Of a stretch of 40,077 nt of DNA, positions 8,128 to 17,457 are shown piece after piece. The notes under the pieces are model-generated. The model made no database searches, had not been told where the DNA came from, and saw only the letters and a program-made list of their open reading frames with translations. Origin of the DNA: Deltaproteobacteria bacterium (lineage in GTDB: Bacteria > Desulfobacterota > Syntrophia > Syntrophales > Smithellaceae); assembly GCA_025361065.1 (NCBI GenBank), contig JANYAY010000038.1:1-40077 (forward strand). Reading direction: 5' to 3'. The translations under genes were made by a program, and so were the position numbers. Numbering within the stretch: position 1 is the stretch's first letter; every line of letters begins with the position of its first letter.

Positions 8128-9057
8128 TTATTTTTTTTCCGGTTTAGTGGGCGTGGTCGGATAAGTCTGAAAATCAGGCTTGATTGTTGGATTATCAAAG
8201 TCATCCTTGGACATCATGGCAATGGTTTCCGCGGCTGTAATATCCAGCTTTAATCTTTTAATTTTAGCATCATAAGCAGGCAGTGCTTTCTTATACCGTT
8301 GCCTTTGCGTCCCCTCCATAAAAGGCTGTTCCTTGAGTTGCTTCATCAGGATATCTCTTGTAGCAATGGATTCAGCCAATATTTGCTTTAATTGAACAAT
8401 CCTCGCGCCCATATCTTTCTGTTCAATGATCTTCGGCTTAACTAAATCCTGGTCCATTTTGGCCTGCGATATCTCCGGCCCTAATTTCGGCGCCGTCGGC
8501 TTACCAAAGACAGCAGGATTGAATGCTTTGGGATTAAAAGACGTATTGGCTGAAGGCTTCTGCGTAACCGGTGGCCGAGCGTCTTCCTGCTTTACCCGGG
8601 ATTTGAGGCATATATCGATGACAAATGTGCCTTTTTCCGTCTGCAAGGGAATGACAATGCTGGGGCCTTTAATTATATGGCGGACAGTGTGTCCACTGCC
8701 GAAAACAATCGTTGGAATGGCGGCAAAGACCTTCAGATTTTCTTTCTCCATCATTTTCCTGGCAGCACCGGAAATTATATTGGTAAGTTCGCCGACTGTA
8801 TCTAAAACCTCTCTATTGAGGTCGGTATGATTTTCACTGAGCACTTTGTTGGCAATATAGATAATGCATTCTTCATTAAAAGTGAGAGCAAGAGAACCAA
8901 TGACATCTCCAGTCATACCAATAATTCCGGAGACATCGCCGCAAGCAGTATCATCTGTTTTCACATATGGCTTACCGGCAACAGGCTTGATCATAGCCAT
9001 TTTTTCCAATACATCGATCGTACTATACAGAAAAGGGTTAATGAATTTAACATCCAT
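8128..9057 (-). CDS. CheX/CheC-family phosphatase-like protein with C-terminal extension
   Basis: Residues 1-160 form a CheX-like domain, the family that dephosphorylates CheY-P. The active-site pattern is intact: D86-x3-E90-x2-N93, then Pro115, as in D/S-x3-E-x2-N-x22-P. The remaining 150 residues are Lys/Pro-rich, then a probable coiled coil (about residues 215-285), which is not part of typical CheX. No chemotaxis or flagellar gene lies in the window, so it may act on another response regulator. I prefer ATG 9057 to GTG 9081; the latter lies within a family A repeat that abuts the gene. Domain identity is good; the target is unknown. Confidence 0.8.
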   Translation of the reverse strand: MDVKFINPFLYSTIDVLEKMAMIKPVAGKPYVKTDDTACGDVSGIIGMTGDVIGSLALTFNEECIIYIANKVLSENHTDLNREVLDTVGELTNIISGAARKMMEKENLKVFAAIPTIVFGSGHTVRHIIKGPSIVIPLQTEKGTFVIDICLKSRVKQEDARPPVTQKPSANTSFNPKAFNPAVFGKPTAPKLGPEISQAKMDQDLVKPKIIEQKDMGARIVQLKQILAESIATRDILMKQLKEQPFMEGTQRQRYKKALPAYDAKIKRLKLDITAAETIAMMSKDDFDNPTIKPDFQTYPTTPTKPEKK

Positions 9058-9071
9058 AACAATATGTTCCC

Positions 9072-9133
9072 AATCAACCACCTCGCGAGCTCGCTGCGGA
9101 CAATTAACGCTCGTCCCGCGTGAGCGGAATTAA
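9072..9133 (-). repeat. Family A palindromic element, internally deleted copy
   Basis: Read on the minus strand it starts AATTCCGCTCACGCGGGACG and ends GTGGTTGATT, matching the two ends of the roughly 100-bp family A elements at 19481, 25758, 30832 and 31160. About 40 internal bases are missing, including the conserved block ATAATGACGTTCATTTCAT. Its end runs directly into the 5' end of the CheX-like gene. Confidence 0.8.
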
Positions 9134-9169
9134 AGCATGCTCACTATTTTTAAAACCATCAGGCCGCAT

Positions 9170-9844
9170 TCATGCACTGCGGGCAAGTCTTGTCCAGCTG
9201 CAATAATTCCATTGCCGGTCACTGCAACTTTTGATATTTACCGTCGGATTTAATCCGCATTTAACCGCAAAGTATCGATGAAACTCCAAGGAACCGGTTA
9301 ATTCGGGATGAAATACAGTCACCAGAATATTTTCACTTTCCGCCGCTGCAATGTAATCGTCAACTTTCAGTAACACTTTAACATCTTTGCCGACATTCAC
9401 TATTTTAGGTGCACGAATAAATGTCAGAGGAATTGGCTGTTCTGCCACCTGTGGAATTCGAGCTTCACTCTTAAAGCTGTCCAATTGACTGCCAAAACTG
9501 TTGCGTGATATTTCAATATCAATCAACCCCAGACAGGGAGTTTCACCTACGACCTTCGTGGCCAGTAATATGGCTCCGGCACACGTACCCCAAATTTTCA
9601 TTCCCCGCCCGTAGGCATTCAACAATGGTTCCTTGATTTCGAAAATATTGAGTAATCGGGAAATACAGGAGCTTTCACCGCCGGGAATAATCAGACCGGC
9701 TAAATTATTAAATTCAACTCCCCGTTTGACTTTTCTGCCGGCAATTCCTAAGCGTTGCAGATGATCCAAATGCTCATAAACTCCACCCTGTAAATCCAGA
9801 ACACCAATAATGTCAGGATTGTTTTTCTTCCGCGTGGCAACCAT
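9170..9844 (-). CDS. pdxT: Pyridoxal 5'-phosphate synthase glutaminase subunit PdxT
   Basis: Class I glutamine amidotransferase that hydrolyses glutamine and channels ammonia to PdxS. IIGVLDLQGGVYEHLDHL opens the domain; PGGESS forms the glutamine pocket, GTCAGAI carries the nucleophile Cys, and FHPELTG holds the catalytic His and Glu. The 224-residue length is slightly above the usual 190-200 because of an unconserved tail after KCGLNP, rich in Ser, Arg and Trp. It begins 25 bases after pdxS and forms one transcription unit with it. ATG 9844 follows GAGAA. Confidence 0.93.
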   Translation of the reverse strand: MVATRKKNNPDIIGVLDLQGGVYEHLDHLQRLGIAGRKVKRGVEFNNLAGLIIPGGESSCISRLLNIFEIKEPLLNAYGRGMKIWGTCAGAILLATKVVGETPCLGLIDIEISRNSFGSQLDSFKSEARIPQVAEQPIPLTFIRAPKIVNVGKDVKVLLKVDDYIAAAESENILVTVFHPELTGSLEFHRYFAVKCGLNPTVNIKSCSDRQWNYCSWTRLARSA

Positions 9845-9869
9845 AATTACATTCTCATAGAGCCGATTA

Positions 9870-10751
9870 TTACCAGCCTCGTCCCGCCAGGATTTGATCG
9901 GCCGGAATTTGCGATATTTCCAAGCCGGGCATAGCTTCTCCCAACCCCATTGATGCCTTCAATACTTTCTTGGGATCATCAAAATAAGCAGTCGCTTTGA
10001 CAATAGCGGCGGCGCGTAACTTGGGATCTGTCGATTTGAAAATACCGGACCCTACAAAAACCCCGTCGCAGCCTAGTTGCATCATCAGAGCAGCATCAGC
10101 AGGAGTGGCGATGCCACCGGCCGCAAAATTTACCACAGGCAATCTCCCCAATTTCTTCACTCTAAGAGCCAGTTCATAAGGCAGACCGTTGGTTTTGGCA
10201 AAGCCGGTTACTTCTTCCACCGGCATTTGGATCAGTTGCCGGATTTCGCGGTTCATGGTTCTCATATGGCGGACAGCTTCGACAACATTACCGGTTCCGG
10301 CCTCACCTTTGGTGCGGATCATGGCTGCACCTTCAGCGATCCTGCGCAACGCTTCTCCTAAATTGCGGGCGCCGCAAACAAAAGGTATGGAAAATTTTGT
10401 CTTGTCAATATGGCATTCTTCATCCGCCGGTGTCAGCACTTCGCTCTCATCAATGTAATCAATTCGCAGTGCTTCCAAAAGCTGCGCTTCGACAAAATGA
10501 CCAATGCGGGCCTTGGCCATAACCGGAATCGATACGGCCTTTTTGATCTTGGCAATCATTGCCGGGTCAGACATCCGGGCAACCCCACCCTGCTTGCGGA
10601 TATCGGCAGGCACACGCTCGAGAGCCATGACCGCCACAGCTCCGGCTTCTTCGGCAATCCTTGCCTGTTCCACGTTGGTTACATCCATAATGACGCCACC
10701 CTTTAACATTTGCGCCAGCTGTATATTTAATTCATATCTTTTTGCGTCCAC
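9870..10751 (-). CDS. pdxS: Pyridoxal 5'-phosphate synthase lyase subunit PdxS
   Basis: Builds PLP from ribose 5-phosphate, glyceraldehyde 3-phosphate and PdxT-derived ammonia, in a dodecamer of TIM barrels. The highly conserved [20 protein letters not shown] start is present. Lys80 in MAKARIGH and Lys148 in [10 protein letters not shown] are the two lysines that carry the covalent intermediates. The length of 293 residues is normal. The start codon is GTG at 10751, with AGGAGG nine bases upstream. A good promoter lies immediately upstream. The presence of pdxST indicates the DXP-independent vitamin B6 route. Confidence 0.96.
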   Translation of the reverse strand: MDAKRYELNIQLAQMLKGGVIMDVTNVEQARIAEEAGAVAVMALERVPADIRKQGGVARMSDPAMIAKIKKAVSIPVMAKARIGHFVEAQLLEALRIDYIDESEVLTPADEECHIDKTKFSIPFVCGARNLGEALRRIAEGAAMIRTKGEAGTGNVVEAVRHMRTMNREIRQLIQMPVEEVTGFAKTNGLPYELALRVKKLGRLPVVNFAAGGIATPADAALMMQLGCDGVFVGSGIFKSTDPKLRAAAIVKATAYFDDPKKVLKASMGLGEAMPGLEISQIPADQILAGRGW

Positions 10752-10829
10752 TTAAATCGCCTCCTAGCTTATTGAAGAATTTTTATATTCTATTCCGATT
10801 ACGGAAAATATTATCTCCGGTTGAGGGTA

Positions 10830-10858
10830 CTTATGCAATGCTTGGCTATATTCGTCAA
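10830..10858 (-). promoter_or_regulatory. Predicted sigma-70 promoter of pdxS-pdxT
   Basis: On the minus strand, TTGACG (10858-10853), a 17-bp spacer and CATAAG (10835-10830). It sits just downstream of the hisF stop and about 80 bases ahead of pdxS, so pdxST can be transcribed separately from hisHF. Confidence 0.5.
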
Positions 10859-10873
10859 GTACAATTAATAGTA

Positions 10874-11653
10874 TCACCAGAGCATCCTCGTCTTGATCTC
10901 CCGTTGATGCAGGTACTGTTTTATCTCGGCAATTGTATATGTCCGGTAATGAACCATTGAGGCAATAAGAGCCGCATCGGCTTTGCCGGTTGTGAGCACA
11001 TCCGCCAGATGGGAAGGCAAGCCCGCACCGCCGGAAGCAATAACCGGTATATGCACATTCTCCGAAATCATCGCCGTTAAATTCAGCTCATACCCTTCCT
11101 GTGTACCATCGGCGTCTATCGAGTTCAGACAAATTTCACCGGCTCCCAGTTTTTCCGCCTCCAGGGCCCACCATAAAGCATCAATACCGGTAAAAATCCT
11201 CCCGCCGTGAATGACTATTTCATAACCGGAAGGAATCTTTTCGGATATTGCCACTTTTTTCACATCCATGCCTAAAACTATACACTGACTGCCGAAGGCC
11301 TGAGCGCCTTGAGTGATGATCTCGGGATTGGTCACGGCGGTGGAATTAACACTGACCTTTTCCGCCCCGGCCATAATGACTCGGCGCATATCTTCCAGAT
11401 TGCGAATGCCTCCGCCGACGGAAAACGGGATGAAAATTGTTTTAGCTACACGGTCAACAACATCAATCATGATATCACGTCCATCGGAGGAAGCTGTAAT
11501 ATCATAAAACACAATCTCGTCAGCACCCTGTTCGTAATATTCACGGGCTGCCTCCACCGGATCGCCAATATCGACATTGCCTTGAAATTTAATGCCTTTT
11601 GTTAATTTGCCGCCACGGACGTCGAGGCAGGGAATTATTCTTTTAGAGATCAT
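10874..11653 (-). CDS. hisF: Imidazole glycerol phosphate synthase cyclase subunit HisF
   Basis: The cyclase half of IGP synthase; it closes the imidazole ring in histidine synthesis and releases AICAR. It begins [15 protein letters not shown], with catalytic Asp11 there and Asp130 in VLGMD, exactly the canonical numbering. Phosphate-binding VGGGIR and ASGGAG are present. It has a normal length of about 259 residues. ATG 11653 was chosen over the upstream in-frame codon because GGAGGGG sits just before it. It overlaps hisH by 11 bases, indicating translational coupling. The other his genes are not in the window. Confidence 0.94.
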   Translation of the reverse strand: MISKRIIPCLDVRGGKLTKGIKFQGNVDIGDPVEAAREYYEQGADEIVFYDITASSDGRDIMIDVVDRVAKTIFIPFSVGGGIRNLEDMRRVIMAGAEKVSVNSTAVTNPEIITQGAQAFGSQCIVLGMDVKKVAISEKIPSGYEIVIHGGRIFTGIDALWWALEAEKLGAGEICLNSIDADGTQEGYELNLTAMISENVHIPVIASGGAGLPSHLADVLTTGKADAALIASMVHYRTYTIAEIKQYLHQREIKTRMLW

Positions 11654-12275
11654 TGCCCCTCCAGGCACAAAAATTCCGCAGGATTTGCAGACCGGGTTTT
11701 CCGCTTTTTTCCGGGTGAAACTGCATAGCCACCAGATTTTTTACTGCCAGCACTGAACAAAATTCAATCCCATAGTCCGTTACGCCCAGGACGACCGAAT
11801 CCTGGGCCGGTGCAGGATAATAGGAGTGCACAAAATAAAATTCAGCTCCGGCGGAAATGTTCTGAAAAACGGGATGCTCGCGTTGAAATTTCACGGAATT
11901 CCAGCCCATATGCGGGATTTTCAGGGTGCGCCCATCAGAAAGCATATTATCCGGAAAACGCTTTGTTGATCCTCTCACAAGTCCAATGCACCGCGTGTCA
12001 TTTTCTTCACTGAAATCAAAAATTATTTGCGTACCCAGGCAAATGCCCATTAACGGTTTGCCAAGTTTTATCCAGTCATTTAACCAGTTATCCAATTTCT
12101 TTTGCTGCAGATAGGCCATCGCCTCGCCTGCAGCACCTACGCCCGGAAAAATAACGTGCGATGCCGCGTCCAGCGTTTTGGTATCGTCCGTAATGATAAA
12201 ATCCTGCCCGATATTTTGCAGCGCCCGCGCCACACTGGTGATATTCCCGGCATTGTAATTAATAATTGCGATCAT
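11643..12275 (-). CDS. hisH: Imidazole glycerol phosphate synthase glutaminase subunit HisH
   Basis: Glutaminase partner of HisF; it supplies ammonia through the HisF barrel. Nucleophile Cys79 lies in GICLGTQ and the catalytic His187/Glu189 in FHPEKSG; FPGVGA and the oxyanion region are conserved. It has 210 residues, a normal length. Its 3' end overlaps hisF. The start at 12275 has only a weak ribosome site (AAAAGAAA). It lies 71 bases after the radical SAM gene in the same direction, so it may be cotranscribed. Confidence 0.94.
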   Translation of the reverse strand: MIAIINYNAGNITSVARALQNIGQDFIITDDTKTLDAASHVIFPGVGAAGEAMAYLQQKKLDNWLNDWIKLGKPLMGICLGTQIIFDFSEENDTRCIGLVRGSTKRFPDNMLSDGRTLKIPHMGWNSVKFQREHPVFQNISAGAEFYFVHSYYPAPAQDSVVLGVTDYGIEFCSVLAVKNLVAMQFHPEKSGKPGLQILRNFCAWRGNDL

Positions 12276-12346
12276 AAATTTCTTTTCAAAAATCCTTAAT
12301 TTGACAAAATACTAGCAATTTTTATGCTCAATGTACATTAACAAAT

Positions 12347-13285
12347 TTATTCGTTTTTATTATAGAATATCCCCTGGTAGGAGTCCCGTCTTTCCAGTTC
12401 GCGATTAATTGAATTTAAGACATCCAGCTTATTACCTGCCCAGGCGGGAGCGAGAAAGATATCCCGATAGCCGTCGGCGGTCAACCGCTGAATCACCATC
12501 CCGGGCGGCAGAACCTCCAATACATCAGCCGTCAGGGACACATATTTTTCCTTGCTGATCAGCGGAATCGATCCATTTTTGTACATATCACCCATAATTG
12601 TGCCGTCGAGGGCCAGCAATGAATGTATTTTAATGCCGTTAATCGGTAAAACGGCCAGAGTCTTCGCCGTTTTTAAAACATCCTCGTCACTTTCCCCCGG
12701 CAATCCGATAATAATATGCACACAAATGTTCAATTTGCTTCCGGCAAGTTTATTTACCGCATCCAGAAATTGCTGAAAATTATGTCCCCGGTTAATGTGC
12801 TGCAAGGTTTTGTCATGGACCGATTGCAGACCCAGTTCCAACCAGATGTGATAATCATCCGCATATTGCTTTAACAGGGATATCGTCTCCGATGGAAGGC
12901 AATCCGGACGAGTGCCGATGGAAAGGCCAATTACATCTTGCTCGGCCAAGGCTTCCTCGTAGAGCGCCCGCAATTTCTCCACCGGCGCGTAGGTATTGGT
13001 AAATGTTTGAAAATAAGCAATAAACTTATCCGCATGGCCTGCATAATATTTTTTGCCGCTTTGAATTTGCGTCGTTATGGAGGGCAGTGCTCCCATCTGT
13101 CGCAGCTTGGAGCCACGCCCGTCACAATAGATGCAGCCGCCGGCAGCTACATGTCCATCGCGGTTGGGGCAGGTAAATCCCGCGTCTATGGATAGCTTAT
13201 GAACATTGCAGCCGAACAAATTACGCCAGTAGCTTTTCAGGTCATAATATCTTTTGTTGTTTTTCCAGAAATCCGGTTTAGCCAA
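12347..13285 (-). CDS. YhcC-type radical SAM protein (TIGR01212 family)
   Basis: Radical SAM enzyme with the unusual cluster motif CPNRDG-x5-GGCIYC: Cys39, Cys51 and Cys54 bind the 4Fe-4S cluster. GTRPDCL, LELGLQSVHD and HIIIGLPGE are the expected later elements of the family. It has 312 residues, typical of YhcC-like proteins. The biochemical role of the family is not established; an RNA modification role has been suggested. The start codon is TTG at 13285, with AGAGG seven bases upstream. Confidence 0.87.
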   Translation of the reverse strand: MAKPDFWKNNKRYYDLKSYWRNLFGCNVHKLSIDAGFTCPNRDGHVAAGGCIYCDGRGSKLRQMGALPSITTQIQSGKKYYAGHADKFIAYFQTFTNTYAPVEKLRALYEEALAEQDVIGLSIGTRPDCLPSETISLLKQYADDYHIWLELGLQSVHDKTLQHINRGHNFQQFLDAVNKLAGSKLNICVHIIIGLPGESDEDVLKTAKTLAVLPINGIKIHSLLALDGTIMGDMYKNGSIPLISKEKYVSLTADVLEVLPPGMVIQRLTADGYRDIFLAPAWAGNKLDVLNSINRELERRDSYQGIFYNKNE

Positions 13286-13400
13286 GTTTGCCTCTTTCTT
13301 GTTGTGTTTTTACCAGCTATGCCGTAAAAAAGCCATTGATTGATACGTTTCTCATTCCCTCTTGCGACCTCTCGTGACCTTTAGGTTATCAGGTTACGCA

Positions 13401-13461
13401 GGCGGGAATCCAGAAAATAATTGTTAAAATACTGGATGCCGGATCCAGTCCGGCATGACAA
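13401..13461 (+). repeat. Family B element, core fragment
   Basis: Contains the GGCGGGAATCCAG ... AATACTGGATGCCGG ... CCGGCATGAC core shared with the longer elements at 22557, 27672 and 38833, but lacks the terminal ACTGTGTCGC repeats. Just upstream (13366-13400) is a CGTGACCT ... AGGTTATCAGG segment that also occurs at about 18582-18620. Confidence 0.6.
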
Positions 13462-13474
13462 AAAGGCTAAGCTA

Positions 13475-13503
13475 TTGACGGCTTTTTACTATTGATTTAA
13501 TAC
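13475..13503 (+). promoter_or_regulatory. Possible promoter of mnmG
   Basis: TTGACG at 13475 is followed by TTTAAT (13496, 15-bp spacer) or TAATAC (13498, 17-bp spacer). It lies about 30 bases ahead of the mnmG start, right after a family B fragment. Confidence 0.35.
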
Positions 13504-13534
13504 AAGCGCAAGCTTTTGGTTTTTGGAGGCAAAA

Positions 13535-15397
13535 TTGATTAGTAGTTACGATATTATAGTTGTGGGCGGCGGTCATGCCGGTTGTGAAGCCGCTCTAGCC
13601 GCTGCACGCATGGGCTGTCAGACGCTTCTTTTTAATATTAATCTCGATGCGATTGCGCTCATGTCCTGCAATCCGGCAATCGGGGGCTTAGCCAAGGGGC
13701 AATTAGTCAAAGAAATTGATGCCTTGGGCGGCGAAATGGGCAAAATAGCCGATAAAACGGCGCTGCATTTCCGGATGCTCAATGCCTCCAAAGGCCCCGC
13801 TGTTCACTCTTCCCGGGTGCAATGCGATAAGCAAGAATACCGCTTAGCCATGAAAACGGTGGTGGAAAAGCAAAAGAATCTGCATATCCGGCAAGGCATG
13901 GTGGAGCGGCTGGTGATTGAAGGAAAAGAAATTAAAGGCGTAGTGGATCAAACCGGTCATTTTTATGCCGCGAAAAAAGTGATAATAACAACCGGAACAT
14001 TTTTGAACGGCCTTGTCCATATCGGCACTTCTCATTTTGCTTCCGGCCGGGCCGGGGAACTGGCGTCCATTACCCTTGCCGCCTGCCTGAAAGATCTGGG
14101 CTTGGAAATCGGACGGATGAAAACGGGCACGCCGCCAAGACTGCGGGCCTCAACTATCGATTTTTCCTGTTTGCAGCGCCAGGATAGCGATCCGGAACCG
14201 CAGCCCTTTTCTTTTACCACAAAACAATTGCGCTCCGCGCGACTGCCCTCTTACTTTGCAGCGACATCCACGGAAACGCATCGAATTATCCGCGAAAATA
14301 TTAGTAATTCTCCGCTCTATTCCGGTGTGATCAAAGGAATCGGCGCCCGTTACTGCCCTTCGCTGGAAGACAAGGTTATGAGGTTTAGCGAGCGCGAATC
14401 TCATCCTGTAGTGCTGGAACATGAAGGGTTGGAAACAGAAGAGATATATGCCAAGGGATTAGGCAACAGCCTGCCTCTGGAGTTACAGCAAAAAATCGTC
14501 AATAGTGTTCGCGGGCTGGAACAGGCGGAAATCATGCGCCCGGCTTACGCTGTTGAATACGATTTTGTCCAGCCGACACAATTAAAACAAACTCTGGAGA
14601 CTAAACTCATTTCCGGTTTATATCTGGCCGGGCAAATCAACGGCACTTCCGGTTACGAAGAAGCGGCGGCTCAGGGCCTGTGGGCGGGAATTAACGCCGT
14701 GCGGGCAATCCAGGGTGCCCCGCCGTTTATACTCGACCGCTCCGAGGCCTATATAGCTGTTCTCATCGATGATCTTGTTACGCGAGGTGTTGATGAACCG
14801 TATCGTATGTTTACTTCCAGGGCCGAATACCGGCTGATTCTGCGCGAAGACAATGCCACTATCCGCCTGATGGGCAAAGGCTGTGAATTGGGTCTGATTG
14901 ACCGCGCACATTATCTGGATCTTCAGAATAAAATAAACCGCATCGAACAGGGCATTGCCCATCTGAAAACAACTCCGGTCAAACCTTCACCGGAAATAAA
15001 TGAAATATTGGCGGGGTTCAACTCTCCGCCATTGAGCAACCACTCCACACTTTATGCTCTGCTCAAACGCTATGAAATTGCTTATGACAATCTGGCCGGA
15101 TTTCCCGGCTGGGAGCCTGAAGCCGACCCCTTTGTTAAAAAACAAATGGAAATAGAAATCAAATATGAGGGCTATATCAAGCGCCAGTTCGAAGCGACGA
15201 AAAAATTAAAAGACCAGGAAAAAAAGAAAATCCCCGCGGACTTTGATTATTCCTGTGTTCCCGGCCTCTCCAACGAGCTTCAAACCAAGCTCACCCGCAT
15301 CGCGCCCGCCACCATCGGCCAGATGGAGCGCATCCCCGGCATGACCGAAGGCGCCATTTCCGCCGTGCTGATTATGATGAAGAAACAGGAATCATAA
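13535..15397 (+). CDS. mnmG: tRNA uridine-5-carboxymethylaminomethyl modification enzyme MnmG (GidA)
   Basis: FAD-dependent partner of MnmE, which modifies U34 in wobble positions of several tRNAs. The FAD site is [19 protein letters not shown] at the N-terminus; [21 protein letters not shown] and the [12 protein letters not shown] signature follow, with a helical C-terminal domain ending [16 protein letters not shown]. About 620 residues, normal. TTG 13535 is the preferred start: GGAGG lies five bases upstream, and [13 protein letters not shown] fits the family N-terminus, whereas the upstream in-frame TTG at 13523 overlaps that ribosome site. The usual rsmG/parAB neighbours are absent; a toxin-antitoxin pair follows. 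Confidence 0.96.
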   Translation: MISSYDIIVVGGGHAGCEAALAAARMGCQTLLFNINLDAIALMSCNPAIGGLAKGQLVKEIDALGGEMGKIADKTALHFRMLNASKGPAVHSSRVQCDKQEYRLAMKTVVEKQKNLHIRQGMVERLVIEGKEIKGVVDQTGHFYAAKKVIITTGTFLNGLVHIGTSHFASGRAGELASITLAACLKDLGLEIGRMKTGTPPRLRASTIDFSCLQRQDSDPEPQPFSFTTKQLRSARLPSYFAATSTETHRIIRENISNSPLYSGVIKGIGARYCPSLEDKVMRFSERESHPVVLEHEGLETEEIYAKGLGNSLPLELQQKIVNSVRGLEQAEIMRPAYAVEYDFVQPTQLKQTLETKLISGLYLAGQINGTSGYEEAAAQGLWAGINAVRAIQGAPPFILDRSEAYIAVLIDDLVTRGVDEPYRMFTSRAEYRLILREDNATIRLMGKGCELGLIDRAHYLDLQNKINRIEQGIAHLKTTPVKPSPEINEILAGFNSPPLSNHSTLYALLKRYEIAYDNLAGFPGWEPEADPFVKKQMEIEIKYEGYIKRQFEATKKLKDQEKKKIPADFDYSCVPGLSNELQTKLTRIAPATIGQMERIPGMTEGAISAVLIMMKKQES

Positions 15398-15478
15398 CAA
15401 AAATAATATTTCCAGCATCATCGTTTTTGTGGTATAAAATAAATACTAAATTTAATATCAGAAAGGATGTGAAATATA

Positions 15479-15763
15479 ATGTCTCTAAGCATATCCGAAG
15501 ACATCAAATCAGTTTCCGATTTAAAAAAGAACACAAGCGAAATTTTCAAACAAATGCACCATACGGGACGGCCCATTGTCGTTACTGTGAACGGCAAGCC
15601 TGACGCTATTTTAATGGATGTCGATGTTTTTGAAAAAAAGATGAAGGTGCTTAATCTGGGCGTTTTATTAGCCGCCGCGGAAAATGATGTAAAAAATAGC
15701 CGCACTAAAGATGCACGGGTTTTCTTAAAGGAGATTAAGAAAAGTGCAAAAATTTCGCGTTGA
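15479..15763 (+). CDS. Phd/YefM-family antitoxin
   Basis: A 94-residue antitoxin. The N-terminal Phd/YefM DNA-binding fold is visible as IKSVSDLKKNTSEIFKQM ... GRPIVVTVNGKPDAILMDV, and the C-terminal charged helix is the expected toxin-binding part. The family neutralises a RelE/ParE toxin and represses its own operon. AAGGA lies upstream of ATG 15479. Its last 20 bases overlap the toxin start, which is typical of coupled toxin-antitoxin genes. Confidence 0.9.
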   Translation: MSLSISEDIKSVSDLKKNTSEIFKQMHHTGRPIVVTVNGKPDAILMDVDVFEKKMKVLNLGVLLAAAENDVKNSRTKDARVFLKEIKKSAKISR

Positions 15764-16055
15764 AATTACCGAGTCGGCCCAATCCGATATTAAGGAAATA
15801 TTCCAACATATCGTAGCAGAAAATCAAACAGCGGCCATCAATCTCGTTTTGGAAATAGAAAAACAAATCGATTCTCTGGAAAATTTTCCCGCAAGATGTC
15901 CTATCATTTCTGAATCCTTTGAGTTAGGCATCGAATATCGCCATATCATTTATGGTCATTATAGAACCATCTTCAGAGTTGAAGCCTCCAAAGTCATTAT
16001 CCTCCGTGTCATTCACGGCGCTCGCCTGCTGGATTTGGAGATATTTGAAAAATAA
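15744..16055 (+). CDS. RelE/ParE-superfamily toxin
   Basis: A 103-residue protein with the RelE/ParE fold: VEITESAQSDIKEIFQHI, then FPARCPIISESFELGIEYRHIIYGHYRTIFRV and VIILRVIHGARL. The HGxR ending resembles ParE/YoeB-type plasmid stabilisation proteins. RelE members cleave mRNA at the ribosome, whereas ParE members poison gyrase; the sequence does not decide which. The start is GTG at 15744, inside the antitoxin gene. Confidence 0.88.
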   Translation: MQKFRVEITESAQSDIKEIFQHIVAENQTAAINLVLEIEKQIDSLENFPARCPIISESFELGIEYRHIIYGHYRTIFRVEASKVIILRVIHGARLLDLEIFEK

Positions 16056-16117
16056 TCCGGAATGAACGAATGTTTTACAAAGCACGGCTGAGTTCAAAAT
16101 TAAATTACCAGGAAAAA

Positions 16118-16474
16118 ATGAAAACAGAGACATCTTTCGTTGGTCAAGAAATAAATCTCGATAATTTAAAAGCATATCTTGACAAAAAATATCCAAATCT
16201 CCAAAAAGCAAGAGTCGCAGATATTTCTGAATTGCTCAAAGAGCTTCATAAATGCGGCTATTCTACTCTTGACAAGCTTGATAATGATATCAACCGAACT
16301 AAGAAAGCTTTTGAAAAGTACGAGGAAAAACACCCACCTTCTAATGCTAAATCCTATGTTCCTATTGGCATTGTTAGAGGTAGCTTGGCAATAATAAATA
16401 AGGAATTCAGGGAAATGAAATATTCCGGTTCAGAAAGCACATATCGTAATTACGAAAAATACATAACCATGTAA
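16118..16474 (+). CDS. Hypothetical protein, 118 residues
   Basis: I do not recognise this protein. It starts MKTETSFVGQEINLDNLKA, is Lys/Glu-rich and predicted mostly helical, and has no membrane segment or metal motif. ATG 16118 is supported by AGGAAAAA directly upstream; an earlier ATG at 16070 lacks one. It follows the toxin gene by about 60 bases on the same strand and may be accessory to that island, but nothing in the sequence links it to toxin function. Confidence 0.55.
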   Translation: MKTETSFVGQEINLDNLKAYLDKKYPNLQKARVADISELLKELHKCGYSTLDKLDNDINRTKKAFEKYEEKHPPSNAKSYVPIGIVRGSLAIINKEFREMKYSGSESTYRNYEKYITM

Positions 16475-16642
16475 GATGTTAAGGCACTTCCTTGGGCCGG
16501 AGCAATCATCCGGCCTGCGCCGGACAAGTGCTGATTGCACAGCAGTATTAACAAACGCACCCGCATTTAAGAATTAATCCTATGGCTCAATTGAAGGACG
16601 ATTGAACCAGCCTGAGAATCCATTCAGTTTGGAGATAAAAAA

Positions 16643-16864
16643 ATGAGCGAAAAACAAAAAAGAGACGTCGAGAAGGAATATTCCAAGGAAGAATTTATCG
16701 CCAAACTGCGCCGTCTGGCTGACGCGATTGAAAACAACAAACGCTTTGCCATCCAAATCGCCGGTTCGCGAATCTACGTCCCGGCACGCACCACATTTAC
16801 GGTTGAGCATGAGAAATCGGCCAAAGAAGAGGAAATCGAGTTTCAAATCAAGTGGAAGAATTAG
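16643..16864 (+). CDS. Amphi-Trp domain protein
   Basis: A 73-residue protein matching the amphi-Trp family: an N-terminal charged helix (KEEFIAKLRRLADAIENNKRF) and a short beta sheet ending EIEFQIKWKN, where the late Trp names the family. Its function is unknown. GGAG is well placed before ATG 16643. The 168-bp gap before it (16475-16642) holds only weak GC-rich inverted segments. Confidence 0.72.
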   Translation: MSEKQKRDVEKEYSKEEFIAKLRRLADAIENNKRFAIQIAGSRIYVPARTTFTVEHEKSAKEEEIEFQIKWKN

Positions 16865-16914
16865 AAAACATTATTCTATTGAAAAAGAGCAATAAGTAAT
16901 ATAATATCAAAACC

Positions 16915-17155
16915 ATGAGTCCTTCAATTTTCAGGGAAAAGGATATAGATTTTATTTTCTCTCCAACGAAGAGGAAAGAATGCATGTCCATGTAACGTCT
17001 GAAGATGGCGAGGCTAAATTTTGGCTGGAACCTATTTTGTCATTATCCGTATATCATGGATTGAATTCGAAGAAATTGAAGGAAATTCAGACAATCATAG
17101 AGGCACGTAAAAAGAAATCGTTAAAGCATGGCAAAAGCATTTTGGTAAGCGTTGA
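16915..17155 (+). pseudogene. DUF4160-family gene with two apparent -1 frameshifts
   Basis: The start MSPSIFRE (ATG 16915) fits the family, but the frame then reads out of register. In the next frame from about 16943 the expected GYRFYFLSNEEERMHVHV and GEAKFWLEP appear. The C-terminus KAWQKHFGKR with stop TGA (17153-17155) needs a second shift near 17109-17113. Both shifts are explained by a single missing A in an A run (four instead of five near 16938, five instead of six near 17109). Either a decaying gene or two sequence errors. DUF4160 proteins are often paired with DUF2442 proteins in toxin-antitoxin-like modules; the DUF2442 gene follows. Confidence 0.7.
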
Positions 17156-17420
17156 AAATATTACACCTCACGGCATTTGGCTTTTCGTTCGAGAAAAGGA
17201 ATATTTCCTGAGCTACCAGGATTATCCTTATTTTCAAGATCAAACTTTCAATTCCATCCAGAACGTTCAATTGCTGCATGGCTATCAGCTATACTGGCCG
17301 GAACCCGACGTTGATTTGGAAATTGACAACGTCGAAAATCCAACGAAATATCCTCTAAAATCAAAAAGCATCTCTCATCCGGCAAGCCAATCAGGCAGAA
17401 GAACTGCCACTCACCACTGA
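17142..17420 (+). CDS. DUF2442-family protein
   Basis: About 92 residues beginning MVSVENITPHGIWLF (TTG 17142), with the family pattern EYFLSYQDYPYF, a run of Ile/Val beta strands and LYWPEPDVDLEI. The reading frame is also open upstream into the frameshifted DUF4160 gene, so a naive call would give one 146-residue fusion starting at 16980. The separate start overlaps the DUF4160 stop by 14 bases, as expected for a coupled pair. No convincing ribosome site is seen. The tail after about residue 70 is Ser-rich and unconserved. Confidence 0.65.
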   Translation: MVSVENITPHGIWLFVREKEYFLSYQDYPYFQDQTFNSIQNVQLLHGYQLYWPEPDVDLEIDNVENPTKYPLKSKSISHPASQSGRRTATHH

Positions 17421-17457
17421 TAATTTGATTGTTATCATTGCTGCCGCAGTCGACAAC

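Noticed and set aside
16980-17420. A single 146-residue DUF4160-DUF2442 fusion protein
   Set aside because: The family start and end of DUF4160 lie in two other frames, explained by one-base losses, so the long frame is an artefact of frameshifts.
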